Shown here: one piece after another, positions 1 through 10,201 of the stretch
Position numbering within the stretch: the stretch's first letter is position 1
Layout: each line of letters begins with the position of its first letter
Assembly (NCBI RefSeq): GCF_001696455.1
Contig: NZ_MAUJ01000003.1
Span: 138,735-202,734 of the forward strand
Length of the DNA: 64,000 bases
Reading direction: 5' to 3'
Source: Pseudoalteromonas luteoviolacea
GTDB taxonomy: Bacteria > Pseudomonadota > Gammaproteobacteria > Enterobacterales > Alteromonadaceae
The notes under the pieces: generated by a model
The model's input: only the letters and a program-made list of their open reading frames with translations
Told to the model about the DNA's origin: nothing
The model's database searches: none
Made by a program: the position numbers and the translations under genes

Positions 1-2476
1 GTCTGTTTTCAACAGCCCTGCCGAACGCCTTATTTGGCTCAGTACTTAATGTAAAGTCCAGAGTTACGGATTTATTAATATATGATTCGTCAATCCAGCT
101 ATTCAGCGTTTTAGTGCCATTTACTTCAAGCGAGTTGATATAAATATGATCGCCAGATGCACTCGGCGCATTGATAGTTAAATTACCAATTTCTGCTTTT
201 GAAAACTGCGGGCTAGATAGAACGAGATCAGCGCGCCCAGGGTATTTAGGATACAAGCCTAAACTACTAAATACATACCATGAAGACATTTGGCCAAGGT
301 CATCCTGACCGGGTATACCATCTGGCGTATCTAACCAAAGCTGTTTCATGGTTTCTCGCACCGTTTGCTGAGTCTTGTACGCTTCGCCGGTGTGTAAATA
401 CATCCACGGAGATAAAATAGAAGGTTGATTGGATACATCTGAAAACTCAGCTGAATCGCGATAGAGCACCCAAGTCCCATCAGGCTTTCTGAAGTGGCTG
501 TCTAATCTCTGGCTCATTGCTTTACCACCCCCAATTGTTTTTGCAAGCCCAGCGCCATCATGAGGTACCATCCACAGATATTGAGCAGGGCTTCCCTCAA
601 CGAATAAGTGGCCAGAGAAGGGATCAAACTCATCTTTCCAAGTTTTATCCTGGTTTCGCCCTTGAATGTACCCCAAAGACTCCGTTGCCAGTGGGTTGTA
701 TAGGTTTCTCCAGTTGCCCGCTTCCTGTACGAACCTTGCTACATCTTCTTCTTTACCTAAGCGCTCTGCAAGTTGTGAAAGTGAAAAGTAACTCGAGGCT
801 TGCTCTAGAGTTTCAGATGCCCCCTCCCAGCTATTAGACTGATCGGAGATATATCCTAGATTTTGCCATTCGTCTAACGAAGGTTTCTGACCACGACAAA
901 ATACGGGGCAGCCAATGTTAGACAAATCAAACTCGGTAGGCTGGGTGGCAGCTTTACGTAAAGAGGCATATGCGCCGGAAACATCAAAATCGTTTGCGCC
1001 AAAAGCAACAAAATTGGCAATCGCAATCGTTGAAGGGTCACCGCTCATTACGCCTGTCGGCCCTGCATTGTGGGTCCAGCGGTCCCAAATACCATTGAAT
1101 TGGTTAGCTTGATTAAACAAAGACTGAGCGATATCACTGCCGCGCTTTTGATCCAATAGCGTGACTAGCTGTAACTGTGAACGATACACATCCCAACCTG
1201 AGAAATTAGCATACTGCACGTTTTGTGACTTGGACACGGTATGCACTTTCTGATCAAACCCTGTGTACTGGCCATTCACATCTGAGAAGACATTTGGATG
1301 AAATAAGCTATGATAAAGAGCCGTATAAAATACTCTCAACTTGCTATCATCATTCGAAGCGACTTTAACCTTGGACAATTCTTCTTCCCAAGTTCGGTGT
1401 GACTTTTTACGCACATCCGCAAAACTATACTCGGCTTGCTCTTTTGTTAAGTTTTCCCTTGCGTTTTCTAAACTAACATAAGAAATACCGACACGCATTT
1501 GGACTGTTTCACCATCTTTGAGATCTAGGTTTACCCATACACCAGAGCCTTTACCAATATCGGGCCAACCATTGTCACCATATCCCATACCACCTTTTGC
1601 AGTATTTGCTCCGTTCAAAATTTCACTGTCTTTCCATGCGCCAGTTCCGGTTATGGCTTTATCCAATTTTGCAACAAAATGTAGGGTGTAATAATCCCTT
1701 TGATTGTACTCACCAAGGTAGCCACAAAAGTTACCTGAAGTAACATAACCCGTTACCTCTCCTTTTTCTTGGTCTACTTTGGCATACGCATCGCCGCTGC
1801 CTAATTGAGAGTATGATGTTCTGAATAACAGCTTCGCGCCCACTGCTTTCTCAAATGTGAAATTTGCTATACCTGTTCGAGTCGTTGCAGCGAGCTCAAC
1901 ATTGACACCATTATCCAGTCCAACCTGATAATAGCCCGGAATAGCTGTTTCATTATCATGGCTAAACCCTGCACTGTAGTAGCCATTGATTGGATCCTTT
2001 GCAGGCGAAAAAGTAACCTCTTTGGTAAAAGGCATGACAGGAATATCGCCCGATGCGCCTAAGCAACCTGTACCTGATAGCCGCGTAAACGAAAACCCTT
2101 TGACTCGACTAGCCTGATAGTTGTATCCGCCAGGTGATACTGGAACGCGTTTATTTTCCTCCAATATTTTTTTAGAGATCCTTTCTGATTCAGCTAATAG
2201 GTCTTCTGTATAAGCATGTTCGGGTCCGAAGTTAAACATGCCAAATGGTACTAAAGCGCCAGGCGTTACATTACCAGCTTGCCTGTGATTAAACGGCCCT
2301 TTAGTGCCAATAAGTGGATCTACATAAGAAACCACCTCGGTCACGTAATTAGGTTCTATTTTTACTTGTTCTTCTGGACCTTGTTTACTATCGGTTGGCG
2401 TCTTTTCGCACCCTGCCAATACAGCACAAGACAAAGATAAAACGGCCAGATGTTTAACTTTTTTATTATGAATCAT
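1..2476 (-). CDS. GH92 family alpha-mannosidase-like lipoprotein (3' end cut by window)
   Basis: I translated the minus strand from the ATG at 2476; the frame stays open to base 1, giving about 825 codons without a stop. The N-terminus is a lipoprotein signal ending in the lipobox LAGC (Cys about 23). Next come SYVDPLIGT and GNVTPGALVPFGM (about residues 48-80), hallmarks of glycoside hydrolase family 92, and near residue 725 GIPGQDDLGQMSSWY, the family's G-x-P-G-x-D-D-x-G-x-M-S-x-W motif. GH92 enzymes are calcium-dependent exo-alpha-mannosidases, mostly alpha-1,2, that trim N-glycans or mannans. The Cys anchor predicts a membrane-attached periplasmic or surface enzyme. The C-terminal end lies outside the window. 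The hybrid sensor kinase just upstream on the same strand may regulate it (inference). The family call is secure; the exact linkage specificity is not. Confidence 0.93.
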   Translation of the reverse strand, partial: MIHNKKVKHLAVLSLSCAVLAGCEKTPTDSKQGPEEQVKIEPNYVTEVVSYVDPLIGTKGPFNHRQAGNVTPGALVPFGMFNFGPEHAYTEDLLAESERISKKILEENKRVPVSPGGYNYQASRVKGFSFTRLSGTGCLGASGDIPVMPFTKEVTFSPAKDPINGYYSAGFSHDNETAIPGYYQVGLDNGVNVELAATTRTGIANFTFEKAVGAKLLFRTSYSQLGSGDAYAKVDQEKGEVTGYVTSGNFCGYLGEYNQRDYYTLHFVAKLDKAITGTGAWKDSEILNGANTAKGGMGYGDNGWPDIGKGSGVWVNLDLKDGETVQMRVGISYVSLENARENLTKEQAEYSFADVRKKSHRTWEEELSKVKVASNDDSKLRVFYTALYHSLFHPNVFSDVNGQYTGFDQKVHTVSKSQNVQYANFSGWDVYRSQLQLVTLLDQKRGSDIAQSLFNQANQFNGIWDRWTHNAGPTGVMSGDPSTIAIANFVAFGANDFDVSGAYASLRKAATQPTEFDLSNIGCPVFCRGQKPSLDEWQNLGYISDQSNSWEGASETLEQASSYFSLSQLAERLGKEEDVARFVQEAGNWRNLYNPLATESLGYIQGRNQDKTWKDEFDPFSGHLFVEGSPAQYLWMVPHDGAGLAKTIGGGKAMSQRLDSHFRKPDGTWVLYRDSAEFSDVSNQPSILSPWMYLHTGEAYKTQQTVRETMKQLWLDTPDGIPGQDDLGQMSSWYVFSSLGLYPKYPGRADLVLSSPQFSKAEIGNLTINAPSASGDHIYINSLEVNGTKTLNSWIDESYINKSVTLDFTLSTEPNKAFGRAVENR

Positions 2477-2834
2477 TCTAACTCCGCACCCACTTGGATC
2501 GTTCCAATTTTTATTGAAATATGTATTTGGTCACAGGACACTCTGCCATTATTTTACATGTTTGTACAATTTTAATGCGATTATTTGATGGATACTAGCG
2601 ATGGATAACATTGTGTTAAGCAACCTACATTGCACAAGGCCCACATAGATATGCCAAAAATGCACACAATCAAACTCACTCAAGGCTTAAAAGTCATCCA
2701 ATCTATAAATTTATACAGTTTTGACAATTGAAACGCGCAATTAATAAGGTAAAAGTACTTTATATCAATAATCTAATAAAAAATGAGACAAGGGATGGCG
2801 AGATCAAGGTTTAACATACTCAATGCCATCACGT
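2477..2834. other. intergenic region upstream of the GH92 gene
   Basis: 358 bases between the sensor kinase stop and the GH92 start, AT-rich. It presumably carries the GH92 promoter, but I could not fix a convincing -35/-10 pair and saw no other gene. Confidence 0.5.
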
Positions 2835-5800
2835 CTAACTTGGTTGCTGACTTTTAAGTACCCACGCCTTTAGTTTCTCTAGTACTTTACCCGCTTCTAT
2901 CGGCTTGGTGATATAATCGTCCATACCTGCGTCAAGGCATTTTTGTTTGTCCCCCAACATCGCATTCGCGGTCATTGCGACAATAGAAATATCAACTTGG
3001 TTTGAACCAGCCGCCCCTGCTCTGATATTTTTTGTCGTTTCATAACCGTCCATTTTTGGCATTTGACAATCCATTAGTACAATGGAGTATGGTTGCGAGC
3101 TATCGACTTCAGCAAGTTTAGCCAGTGCCTCAACACCATTTTCAGCAAGCTCTGTGGTAACACCTATCCCATTTAAAATACGCATAGCAACTATCTGGTT
3201 TACTTTATTGTCTTCAACCAGTAATACACGGGTACCGTTCGCCCAAATATTATCTTCAACGAGCGTATCTCTGTGTTGCTTCTGAGTACTGTCTTGTATT
3301 GCCCCACTGCTATCTGCCACGCCTTTTAGTGTAGAAAGCGCGGCTAATAAATCATTCATAGTTGCTGGTTTTGAAAAGTGCCCATCTAATGTCACTGAAC
3401 TATTCTCAATAGCATCATAATGCTCGCTGAGTAAATTCATCATTACAAGCTTAATGTCTTTATACTTCTCTTGTTTTCTAATTTGTTTGGCCAATGATTC
3501 TCCACTCATATCAGGCAATGCTTTATTAAAAAAGACAATATCGATATGCTCAGAGGATAAAATCTGCAATGCTTGCTCTGCGTTGGTTGTATCAAATGTC
3601 CTAACCCCCCAATGTGCCAATTGCCTGCGAATAGCTTTGTTGCTAGAGGTAACTGGGTCGACTAGTAATGCGCCCAGATTTAAGCTTGCAAATGAGGTTG
3701 ATTGTTGATTTTGCTTGTCACTTTTTGCCACCAAACAAGTAAACTCAAAGCAACTACCATGATTTACTTTACTGGAAACACTGACATCGCCGTTAAGTAA
3801 CTGACAAAGTTTTTTCGTGATGCTGAGCCCCAGTCCGGTTCCGCCATACTTACGCGTCGTCGACGCATCGACTTGGATAAAAGAGTCAAATAAGCTGGAC
3901 AATTTCTCTTGCGGAATTCCAATCCCTGTGTCCTGTATCTGACAGGTCAATAGTAGGTTATTCTCAGTTTTAGCTGGCTCCAATTTCGCGCTGATGACAA
4001 TTTCACCAATCTCAGTAAATTTAATCGCATTACTTAAAATATTAGTAATTATTTGCCTGATGCGACCAGGATCCGAATTTACAAGTGATTCATTAACATC
4101 AACTAAATCAACAATGATACTGACGCCTTTTGACTGCGCAGAAAGCGCCATTGACTCACATAGCTGCTCTATCATTTGCTTTAAGTCAAAGTCGATAAGC
4201 TCCAATTCCAGCTTGTCTGCTTCTATTTTAGAAAAGTCCAAAATATCATTGATTAAGGTCAGTAGAGAATGCGCGCTCGTGCTCGCAATACTAACAGAGT
4301 GAGCCTGTTCAGGTGTCAGGCTGCTATGCTTCAAAAGCTCTAACATACCTAATACACCATTCATCGGTGTTCTAATTTCGTGACTCATATTGGCCAAAAA
4401 TTCAGATTTCAAGCGCGTCACTTCTTCTGCTTTTTTGAGTGCCACTTCAAGATCTTTAGCTTGCATTTTCAACGAAGCTGTTTTTTCAGACACTTGCTTT
4501 TCAAGTTGAATAACAAACTGTTTTTGTCTGTCTATCTCGGCTTTTTGTAACTTTGTGCGCAGGTAAATGACGGTAAAAATGATCAGTGCAACGCTCAACC
4601 CATAAAGACAATACGCCCACCAAGTTTTCCAAGGGGGCGGTGCGACATGCAACTGAATAGATAAAATGTTTGCGCCCCATTGCCCATTGCTATTCGTGGC
4701 CTTGACTTGAAAAGTGTATGTTCCGCCATCCAAATTGGTAAATGAAGCTGTATTTCTATTTCCTATTTCTATCCAGTTATCGTCATACCCATCTAACTTG
4801 TAGGCATACTGGTTTTTACTTGGGGATACAAAGTCCAATACCGAGAATTCAAAAGAAAAAATATAATCTAAGTAAGAGAGATAAATATCATCTACATGCG
4901 CATAAGGCCTATCAAGTTTGACCGGTTGACCCATTTTATTAAACCCAGTCAGTACCAAATTAGGATCATTGCGATTTGATTTTAATGGCTGCGTACTAAA
5001 ATACTCTACACCGCGTTGACTGCTTGTGAAAAGGATATGATTTTTGCCCTTTATCAAACTGCTGGGATAATAATTTAAACCGAGGACCCCATTGCGGCTG
5101 TCAAAATTTCGTACAACTCCTGTAGATGGTGAAAACTTAGTGATCCCCTTATTCGTCGTTAACCACAAATTTCCTTTTGTGTCGTCTGAGATCGCACGGA
5201 TTAGATTACTGGGCAGACCATTTTGGGTACTATAGTGTTTAAAGGTATTTGTTTCTTCTTGAAACAAGTTCAACCCTTGCTGAGTCGCAACCCAAATAGC
5301 CCCATCTTGTGATTGATGAATGTCTTGAACAATACTGCCAAGTAAACTATCAGCTTTGTATTTATCATTTACAAACGACTTAAACTTCTGCCGAGATTCC
5401 TGCCACAAATTGACCCCGTCTCCAGTCCCAACCCAAATATTCTGAGACTTATCTTTGTATATGGTCAATACCTCGGGGTGTGATAAACCATAAGATGAAT
5501 CTAAATGCTTGAAAGTATTTGTATTTGGATTGTAAATATACACGCCATTTTTGTAGGTACCAATCCATAGATTGCCATGATGATCTGTTGTCAGTGCACG
5601 GATCTCTCTAAATTCTCTATAGTGTGGTTCAGTACTGGGATAATGTATGAGCTCACTGGTATTGGTATCTAAGTAGAACTTAGCGATTCCTCTGTCTAAA
5701 GCCAGCCACAAAATGTTTTGTTTATCTAAATGCAAAACAGGGCGCTCAAGCAGCACATTGTCTTCAAATCCATTACCTTTGTTAAAGACAGGCGGAGACA

Positions 5801-6986
5801 ATTGGTGCAAGGTTTGTGACGACACCTCCCACTTCAATAGCCGAGACTCCGAATTGACAATTAACAGATCTCCGCTTTTATCGGCGGTAATACCATTTGG
5901 TGCTATCAAATCAGGGCTATTAATTGATTTAAATTTACGGTGGGGTACCAACTTGAATATGCCGTGAACTTCATTGGTGATCCAGATGGTTTTTGCGCTA
6001 TCTTCAAATATGATTCTAAGTCCATTGTTATGCTCAAGTTCTAACTGTACTAGTTGATCACTGACATTAGACTTTCTGAAAACGCCTTTACTTGTCACAA
6101 ACCAAATAAACCCCTCTTGATCTTCAATCATTGAGTTCACTTGGCCCAAATGAACGCCATTCACGACCCCGATTTCCGAAAACTCTCCCGTTGATAAATC
6201 AAATGAAAAAGGGCCAACTTGCGTACCGACAAAAAGCATCCCTTGCGAAGTTTTCAGTATATGTCTTATTTCATTGGCACCTGTTGGCGTATCATTACTA
6301 GGATCAGGAAAAAAGTAGCGAAAGGTGTTGTCGGTTTTATCATACAAGTTCAAGCCGTAACTCGTTGCAATCCACAAGCTGTCGATATCATTATTTTCTA
6401 TGTCCCAAATACGATTATGTGACAACCCTTCATTGATGCTCGAGCCTACTTGAATGTGTTCAAAGCTATCTTTTTCTATGTACTTATTTAAACCTTTATC
6501 ATACGACCCTAGCCAAATAGACCCGTCTAGATCGTGATACAGAGACTGTATTCTATTTGCAGAAATGGAGTCAGACCGCTTGGGGTCGTGTACAAAATTC
6601 TCAAATTGGCCAGTCGTCGGATCGTAGCGGTTCGCGCCTCCTCCCCATGTTCCCACCCATATATTACCTTCTCTATCGAGCATGAGATTGCCAGCATCAT
6701 TGTGAGACAGTCCATTTGCATTGTCGCTGTCAAACTCAAACAAAGTGACTTTACGCCCATCGTAACGCATCACACCATTTTCAGCAGTGCCGAACCAGAG
6801 AAACCCTTGTTGGTCTTGGATAATTGAGTAGATTTCAGAGGACGCGAACCCCTCTTCAGCGGTCAGTTTTTTCACCGAATATTGATTAGCAAGTATTGGG
6901 ATGCTTCCAAAGCAAATACTCGGAATGACAGTCACTAATATCCATGTGATATGTAGAATTACTAAGAACTGTTTTCCCATAGGCAC
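2835..6986 (-). CDS. hybrid two-component sensor kinase (reg_prop propeller, Y_Y_Y, HisKA, HATPase, two receivers)
   Basis: 1383 residues. A signal peptide or first membrane segment (about 1-27) precedes many W-(F/V/L)-G-T propeller repeats that form the periplasmic sensor (about 35-700). A Y_Y_Y domain follows (about 700-780, motif YKLDGYDDNWIEIG), then a membrane helix (about 788-810) and a coiled coil. The kinase core has an H-box SHEIRTPMNG (His about 869) and ATP-lid motifs DTGIGIP (about 1019) and GGTGLGLS. Two receiver domains follow. The first has Asn where the phosphoacceptor Asp should be (FFNKALPDM, about 1152); the second is canonical (VLMDCQMPKMDG, Asp about 1304). This resembles the hybrid two-component systems that sense glycan fragments, but it lacks the C-terminal AraC DNA-binding domain those often carry, so it probably passes phosphate to a separate partner. 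The GH92 gene downstream on the same strand is a plausible target. Confidence 0.92.
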   Translation of the reverse strand: MPMGKQFLVILHITWILVTVIPSICFGSIPILANQYSVKKLTAEEGFASSEIYSIIQDQQGFLWFGTAENGVMRYDGRKVTLFEFDSDNANGLSHNDAGNLMLDREGNIWVGTWGGGANRYDPTTGQFENFVHDPKRSDSISANRIQSLYHDLDGSIWLGSYDKGLNKYIEKDSFEHIQVGSSINEGLSHNRIWDIENNDIDSLWIATSYGLNLYDKTDNTFRYFFPDPSNDTPTGANEIRHILKTSQGMLFVGTQVGPFSFDLSTGEFSEIGVVNGVHLGQVNSMIEDQEGFIWFVTSKGVFRKSNVSDQLVQLELEHNNGLRIIFEDSAKTIWITNEVHGIFKLVPHRKFKSINSPDLIAPNGITADKSGDLLIVNSESRLLKWEVSSQTLHQLSPPVFNKGNGFEDNVLLERPVLHLDKQNILWLALDRGIAKFYLDTNTSELIHYPSTEPHYREFREIRALTTDHHGNLWIGTYKNGVYIYNPNTNTFKHLDSSYGLSHPEVLTIYKDKSQNIWVGTGDGVNLWQESRQKFKSFVNDKYKADSLLGSIVQDIHQSQDGAIWVATQQGLNLFQEETNTFKHYSTQNGLPSNLIRAISDDTKGNLWLTTNKGITKFSPSTGVVRNFDSRNGVLGLNYYPSSLIKGKNHILFTSSQRGVEYFSTQPLKSNRNDPNLVLTGFNKMGQPVKLDRPYAHVDDIYLSYLDYIFSFEFSVLDFVSPSKNQYAYKLDGYDDNWIEIGNRNTASFTNLDGGTYTFQVKATNSNGQWGANILSIQLHVAPPPWKTWWAYCLYGLSVALIIFTVIYLRTKLQKAEIDRQKQFVIQLEKQVSEKTASLKMQAKDLEVALKKAEEVTRLKSEFLANMSHEIRTPMNGVLGMLELLKHSSLTPEQAHSVSIASTSAHSLLTLINDILDFSKIEADKLELELIDFDLKQMIEQLCESMALSAQSKGVSIIVDLVDVNESLVNSDPGRIRQIITNILSNAIKFTEIGEIVISAKLEPAKTENNLLLTCQIQDTGIGIPQEKLSSLFDSFIQVDASTTRKYGGTGLGLSITKKLCQLLNGDVSVSSKVNHGSCFEFTCLVAKSDKQNQQSTSFASLNLGALLVDPVTSSNKAIRRQLAHWGVRTFDTTNAEQALQILSSEHIDIVFFNKALPDMSGESLAKQIRKQEKYKDIKLVMMNLLSEHYDAIENSSVTLDGHFSKPATMNDLLAALSTLKGVADSSGAIQDSTQKQHRDTLVEDNIWANGTRVLLVEDNKVNQIVAMRILNGIGVTTELAENGVEALAKLAEVDSSQPYSIVLMDCQMPKMDGYETTKNIRAGAAGSNQVDISIVAMTANAMLGDKQKCLDAGMDDYITKPIEAGKVLEKLKAWVLKSQQPS

Positions 6987-7394
6987 TGAGCAACCGTCGG
7001 AGGCTTTTAAATTTGGCTTATCGTATTAATAGGCTAGTTTATATTGCCCACGATTTCTACGCATTATGTTGTTTATTCTATAAAAATGTTAAAGGTACGC
7101 CCAGTTCATAATCAAAGTCGCCTCAGCACAACAATGCGTGCACTCCTTCGTATCCAACACAACCAAGTTTGAGGGTTTATATCTCGCACATCTAGCTATC
7201 ATGTACATAGATACAAGATACTGCTACGACGAACCTACTTAAAGCTAATAATAAGAGCTTATATAAAAAGCATGATGGAAAAAACTACGAAAATTAAATA
7301 ATTCATCAAATTTTCTTGACGATAAAATTTAAAAATGTACTATCAAAAAACTGAACAATATTCAGAGATTAAAATAATAAAGGAAATAATTATA
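6987..7394. other. divergent intergenic region
   Basis: 408 bases between the divergent sensor kinase and the GG-leader peptide gene. The right part is very AT-rich and carries the promoter annotated at 7316-7343. Nothing else was recognised. Confidence 0.5.
7316..7343 (+). promoter_or_regulatory. sigma-70-like promoter of the 7395 peptide gene
   Basis: TTGACG at 7316-7321 and TACTAT at 7338-7343 with a 16-base spacer, about 50 bases before the ATG at 7395. The flanks are AT-rich. Assigned by consensus match only. Confidence 0.5.
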
Positions 7395-7577
7395 ATGAAC
7401 TTAAAACTAAATAAAAAAAGTATTAAAAAGTTATCTTTATCAGGAAAAAAGTTAGACAAGGGAAATACTCCCCTAGTAGGCGGTGGTGCTGGTGCTTGTT
7501 CAGGTCGACCTAATTGCGTTATGGATGATCAGCCATACGATACTGCCACATCTACAAGTGTACCAGTTACTTTCTAA
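7395..7577 (+). CDS. GG-leader peptide, candidate RiPP precursor (P1)
   Basis: 60 residues. The reading frame stays open upstream to 7335, but the ATG at 7395 is chosen because AAAGGAA sits about 9 bases before it and the peptide then starts MNLKLNKKSIKKLSLSG, the lysine-rich leader shared with four other small genes in this window. The leader ends in PLVGG; the remaining 30 residues contain two Cys (GAGACSGRPNC) and a Thr/Ser-rich tail. Such double-glycine leaders are typical of peptides processed by C39 peptidase exporters, including lanthipeptide-like precursors annotated in Pseudoalteromonas. No synthetase or exporter lies beside it; the neighbours are a sensor kinase and an S9 peptidase. 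The leader type is clear; modification is inferred. Confidence 0.72.
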   Translation: MNLKLNKKSIKKLSLSGKKLDKGNTPLVGGGAGACSGRPNCVMDDQPYDTATSTSVPVTF

Positions 7578-7879
7578 TTACACTTCAAATAAAGTGATAA
7601 TATTGAAGCAGACACTACTCTATTATAAAAACAGCAGTCTGCTTCATGTAGGTAAGTAAAAATCCGAAAATACGCTTCATCATTTACTTTACTAAATAAT
7701 TCACCAACCAGATATTACCTTTTAAAAATAAACACATGGTAAACAGCCAAAAACTGTAAATGCTACGACCTAAAATTTCTCGTTAAAGTTGTACGTATAT
7801 AATCAGTTTTTACATTTATTTTATTTGAATTATGAAAATCGCCCCCAGTGCTCGTAGAGGGCGAATTTAACACTTAATA
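7578..7879. other. convergent intergenic region
   Basis: About 300 bases between the peptide gene and the convergent S9 peptidase gene. It holds the candidate terminator at 7839-7864 and no recognisable gene. Confidence 0.5.
7839..7864 (-). terminator. candidate terminator of the S9 peptidase gene
   Basis: Stem TCGCCC/GGGCGA (7839-7844 with 7859-7864). On the minus strand the stem is followed by TTTTC, a short U-tract. It lies just after the stop of the S9 peptidase. Confidence 0.5.
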
Positions 7880-9919
7880 CTAGTGACGCTCAAACCAATC
7901 CAATATACGCGAGAGTCTTTCAACTAAGTTCGTTGGAGTGCCACTACGAGATAAAGAGTGCGTTTCACCTTTGAATATCACCATTTCAACAGGTACATCA
8001 TTAGCTTTCAATGCGTAAAACCATTCTTGCCCTTGACCAATTGGCGTGATCATATCCGCATCACTATGAATTATAAGCGTTGGTGTTGAAACTTTATCTG
8101 CATATTTAAGAGGTGAACTATCCCAATACGCATCAAAATTGGTCCATAAATTACCACCAAACTCTTTTGTCATTTGATTTGGCGTATACTCTTGAGTACC
8201 GGCTTCTGAAATCCAAGAACTGACACTACGTTGTGTAACCGCAGCTTTGAATCGGTCTGTTTTGGTCGTGATCCAGTTCGTTAGAAATCCACCATGACTA
8301 CCGCCAGTAATATACAGCGACTCTTTATTTACCCATTTATTTTGTGCAAGTACCTCATCAAGAAATTGCATATTATCTCTGTAGTCTGCACCACCGTAAT
8401 CTTTGCGCACGGCCTTGCTATGCGCAATGCCATAGCCACTGCTTCCCCGATAGTTTACGTAAGCCACGGCATAACCTTGCGCCGCATACATTTGGTTTTC
8501 ATGAAACCACTGATGCCCCCACATACCACCTGGGCCGCCCTTGATGTTCAAAACAAGGGGGTAAGACTTATTTTTATCAAAGTTCAAAGGCTTGTGAATA
8601 AAACCTTGAACTTCCATCCCCTTTTCATTGGTAAACCAAAGCGCTTGGGCTGGTGACAAATCTTTTTTAGAGAGAAGCACTTCATTAAACTTTGTGAGCT
8701 GAGTTAGCCCCTCTGATTTAATGTGATATCGATAAAACTCCGGTAATTCAGTCGAACTCTCCACGGTAAAAACCAAGTATTCACCATTATTAGACACAGC
8801 TAGATTTTTAATACTTCTATTTCCGTCAATTAGCTTCGTTACTTCGCCGGTTTTTACTGACACCGAAAAGAGCCTATTGGCACCATGGTCATTGGTTGTG
8901 AAGTAAAGCTGCTGATTATCTGGTGCCCAAATAGCGTGTGATGCATTCCTATCGAAGTTTTGGGTTAGATTTTTTACTTTTGAATTTTTTCCTGTAACGA
9001 CCAGATCTGCTTGTTCAAAAGTTCCTTCTTGGTGCACATAGGCCAATAAGTCGTTACTTTTAGATAAGCTAACGCTGTATTGTGCATGGTCGTGATGAGT
9101 CAACGCGGTGATTTTTTTTGTCGCGATTTCTAGACGAAAAATGTCTGAATTTGAATCGCCTTCGTACTCAAGACCAGTTCTATTTGCGTGAAAATAAACA
9201 TATTTGCCATCGTTAGTCACAACAGGGCTATTCGCGTTCCAACTTTCACCGGAGGTTAACTGCGTTAATTCTTTCGTTTTGATATCAAATAAAAACAGGT
9301 GCCTACGTTTGTCGCTTAAATAGCCAGATCCATTTCCCATATACTTGGCCTGTTTCACGACGACAATGTCAGGTGCAGCACGTTTTTTTGATGTACTTTT
9401 TAATTCAGAGTCGTTCACATCACCTGGGGTGTTATCCTCTGCGCTAACACTCAAAGTCAACAGCAGCTTGTCACCTGATGGCAACCACTCAAATCCAGAG
9501 AGGCTTTGTGTCAATGCGGTAACCTGTTTGGCTTCTCCACCGTTAGCTGGCATTATAAAGACTTGAGGCTTGCCATCGGCAGAACGGATAAACGCAACTT
9601 TACTGCCATCGGTAGACCACCTCGGTGCGCGATCGCCTGTGCCTTGCGTAAACTCAGAAACCGCGCCTAATTTATTGATTTTATAGATCTGACTATGACG
9701 ACCGCTGGCATCTTCATTTACTGTTCTTTTCACAAATAAGATGGATTCATCATTGGGCGCTATTTGAGGCGAGTCCATAAATACAAAATCAAAATAGTCC
9801 TCTGGCATCAAACCGCCCTTACCATCAATGGTCGCTGACACTTCAGCATGCCAAGTGACCATAAGCGTAGGCAGTAACACACAGCTCAATGACTTAAGAG
9901 ACTTGAGTTTTTTTATCAT
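7880..9919 (-). CDS. S9 family prolyl-oligopeptidase-type peptidase, secreted
   Basis: 679 residues from the ATG at 9919. That start is chosen over the longer frame (to 9973) because GGAAG lies 7 bases before it and the protein then begins with a signal peptide, MIKKLKSLKSLSC onward, ending near VSA. The N-terminal half is a WD40-like/TolB-type propeller (repeats such as APRWSTDGSKVAF). The C-terminal alpha/beta hydrolase has GGSHGG (nucleophile Ser about 538), Asp in HSDADM (about 620) and His in GETHS (about 653). This is the acylaminoacyl-peptidase/dipeptidyl-peptidase type (S9C), which cleaves short peptides in the periplasm or outside the cell. Length is normal for the family. It stands alone with its own terminator. 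A role in trimming exported peptides is possible but unsupported beyond proximity. Confidence 0.93.
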   Translation of the reverse strand: MIKKLKSLKSLSCVLLPTLMVTWHAEVSATIDGKGGLMPEDYFDFVFMDSPQIAPNDESILFVKRTVNEDASGRHSQIYKINKLGAVSEFTQGTGDRAPRWSTDGSKVAFIRSADGKPQVFIMPANGGEAKQVTALTQSLSGFEWLPSGDKLLLTLSVSAEDNTPGDVNDSELKSTSKKRAAPDIVVVKQAKYMGNGSGYLSDKRRHLFLFDIKTKELTQLTSGESWNANSPVVTNDGKYVYFHANRTGLEYEGDSNSDIFRLEIATKKITALTHHDHAQYSVSLSKSNDLLAYVHQEGTFEQADLVVTGKNSKVKNLTQNFDRNASHAIWAPDNQQLYFTTNDHGANRLFSVSVKTGEVTKLIDGNRSIKNLAVSNNGEYLVFTVESSTELPEFYRYHIKSEGLTQLTKFNEVLLSKKDLSPAQALWFTNEKGMEVQGFIHKPLNFDKNKSYPLVLNIKGGPGGMWGHQWFHENQMYAAQGYAVAYVNYRGSSGYGIAHSKAVRKDYGGADYRDNMQFLDEVLAQNKWVNKESLYITGGSHGGFLTNWITTKTDRFKAAVTQRSVSSWISEAGTQEYTPNQMTKEFGGNLWTNFDAYWDSSPLKYADKVSTPTLIIHSDADMITPIGQGQEWFYALKANDVPVEMVIFKGETHSLSRSGTPTNLVERLSRILDWFERH

Positions 9920-10142
9920 ATCAATACTTCCAAAAAGCGAAACCTGACCTGTCAGGCATACATGTTGTGGCAACGAAAATCTAATTTCCTGAGTTAAGAA
10001 ATGATTAATGTTCGGTTTATTCCAGCTTCTAGGGTATTAAACACAGGTATCAAAGTCTCAAAAATTCTGTGAACTGCACCTAATACGTGGTCAATTCAGG
10101 GAGAACACATAAGGTTGGTGGCGCTAAGACTAGATAAATTAA

Positions 10143-10178
10143 AGGGCCTACTTGACTATAAGTCACCTAGTAGGCCCT
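10143..10178 (-). terminator. terminator of the first S41 gene
   Basis: Perfect 10-bp stem AGGGCCTACT/AGTAGGCCCT (10143-10152 with 10169-10178), with a second small dyad TGACT/AGTCA inside the loop. It starts 24 bases beyond the stop at 10202, and on the minus strand the stem runs into TTTAATTT. Confidence 0.8.
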
Positions 10179-10201
10179 AAACTAAGTTGTCGTCAATTAA
10201 G

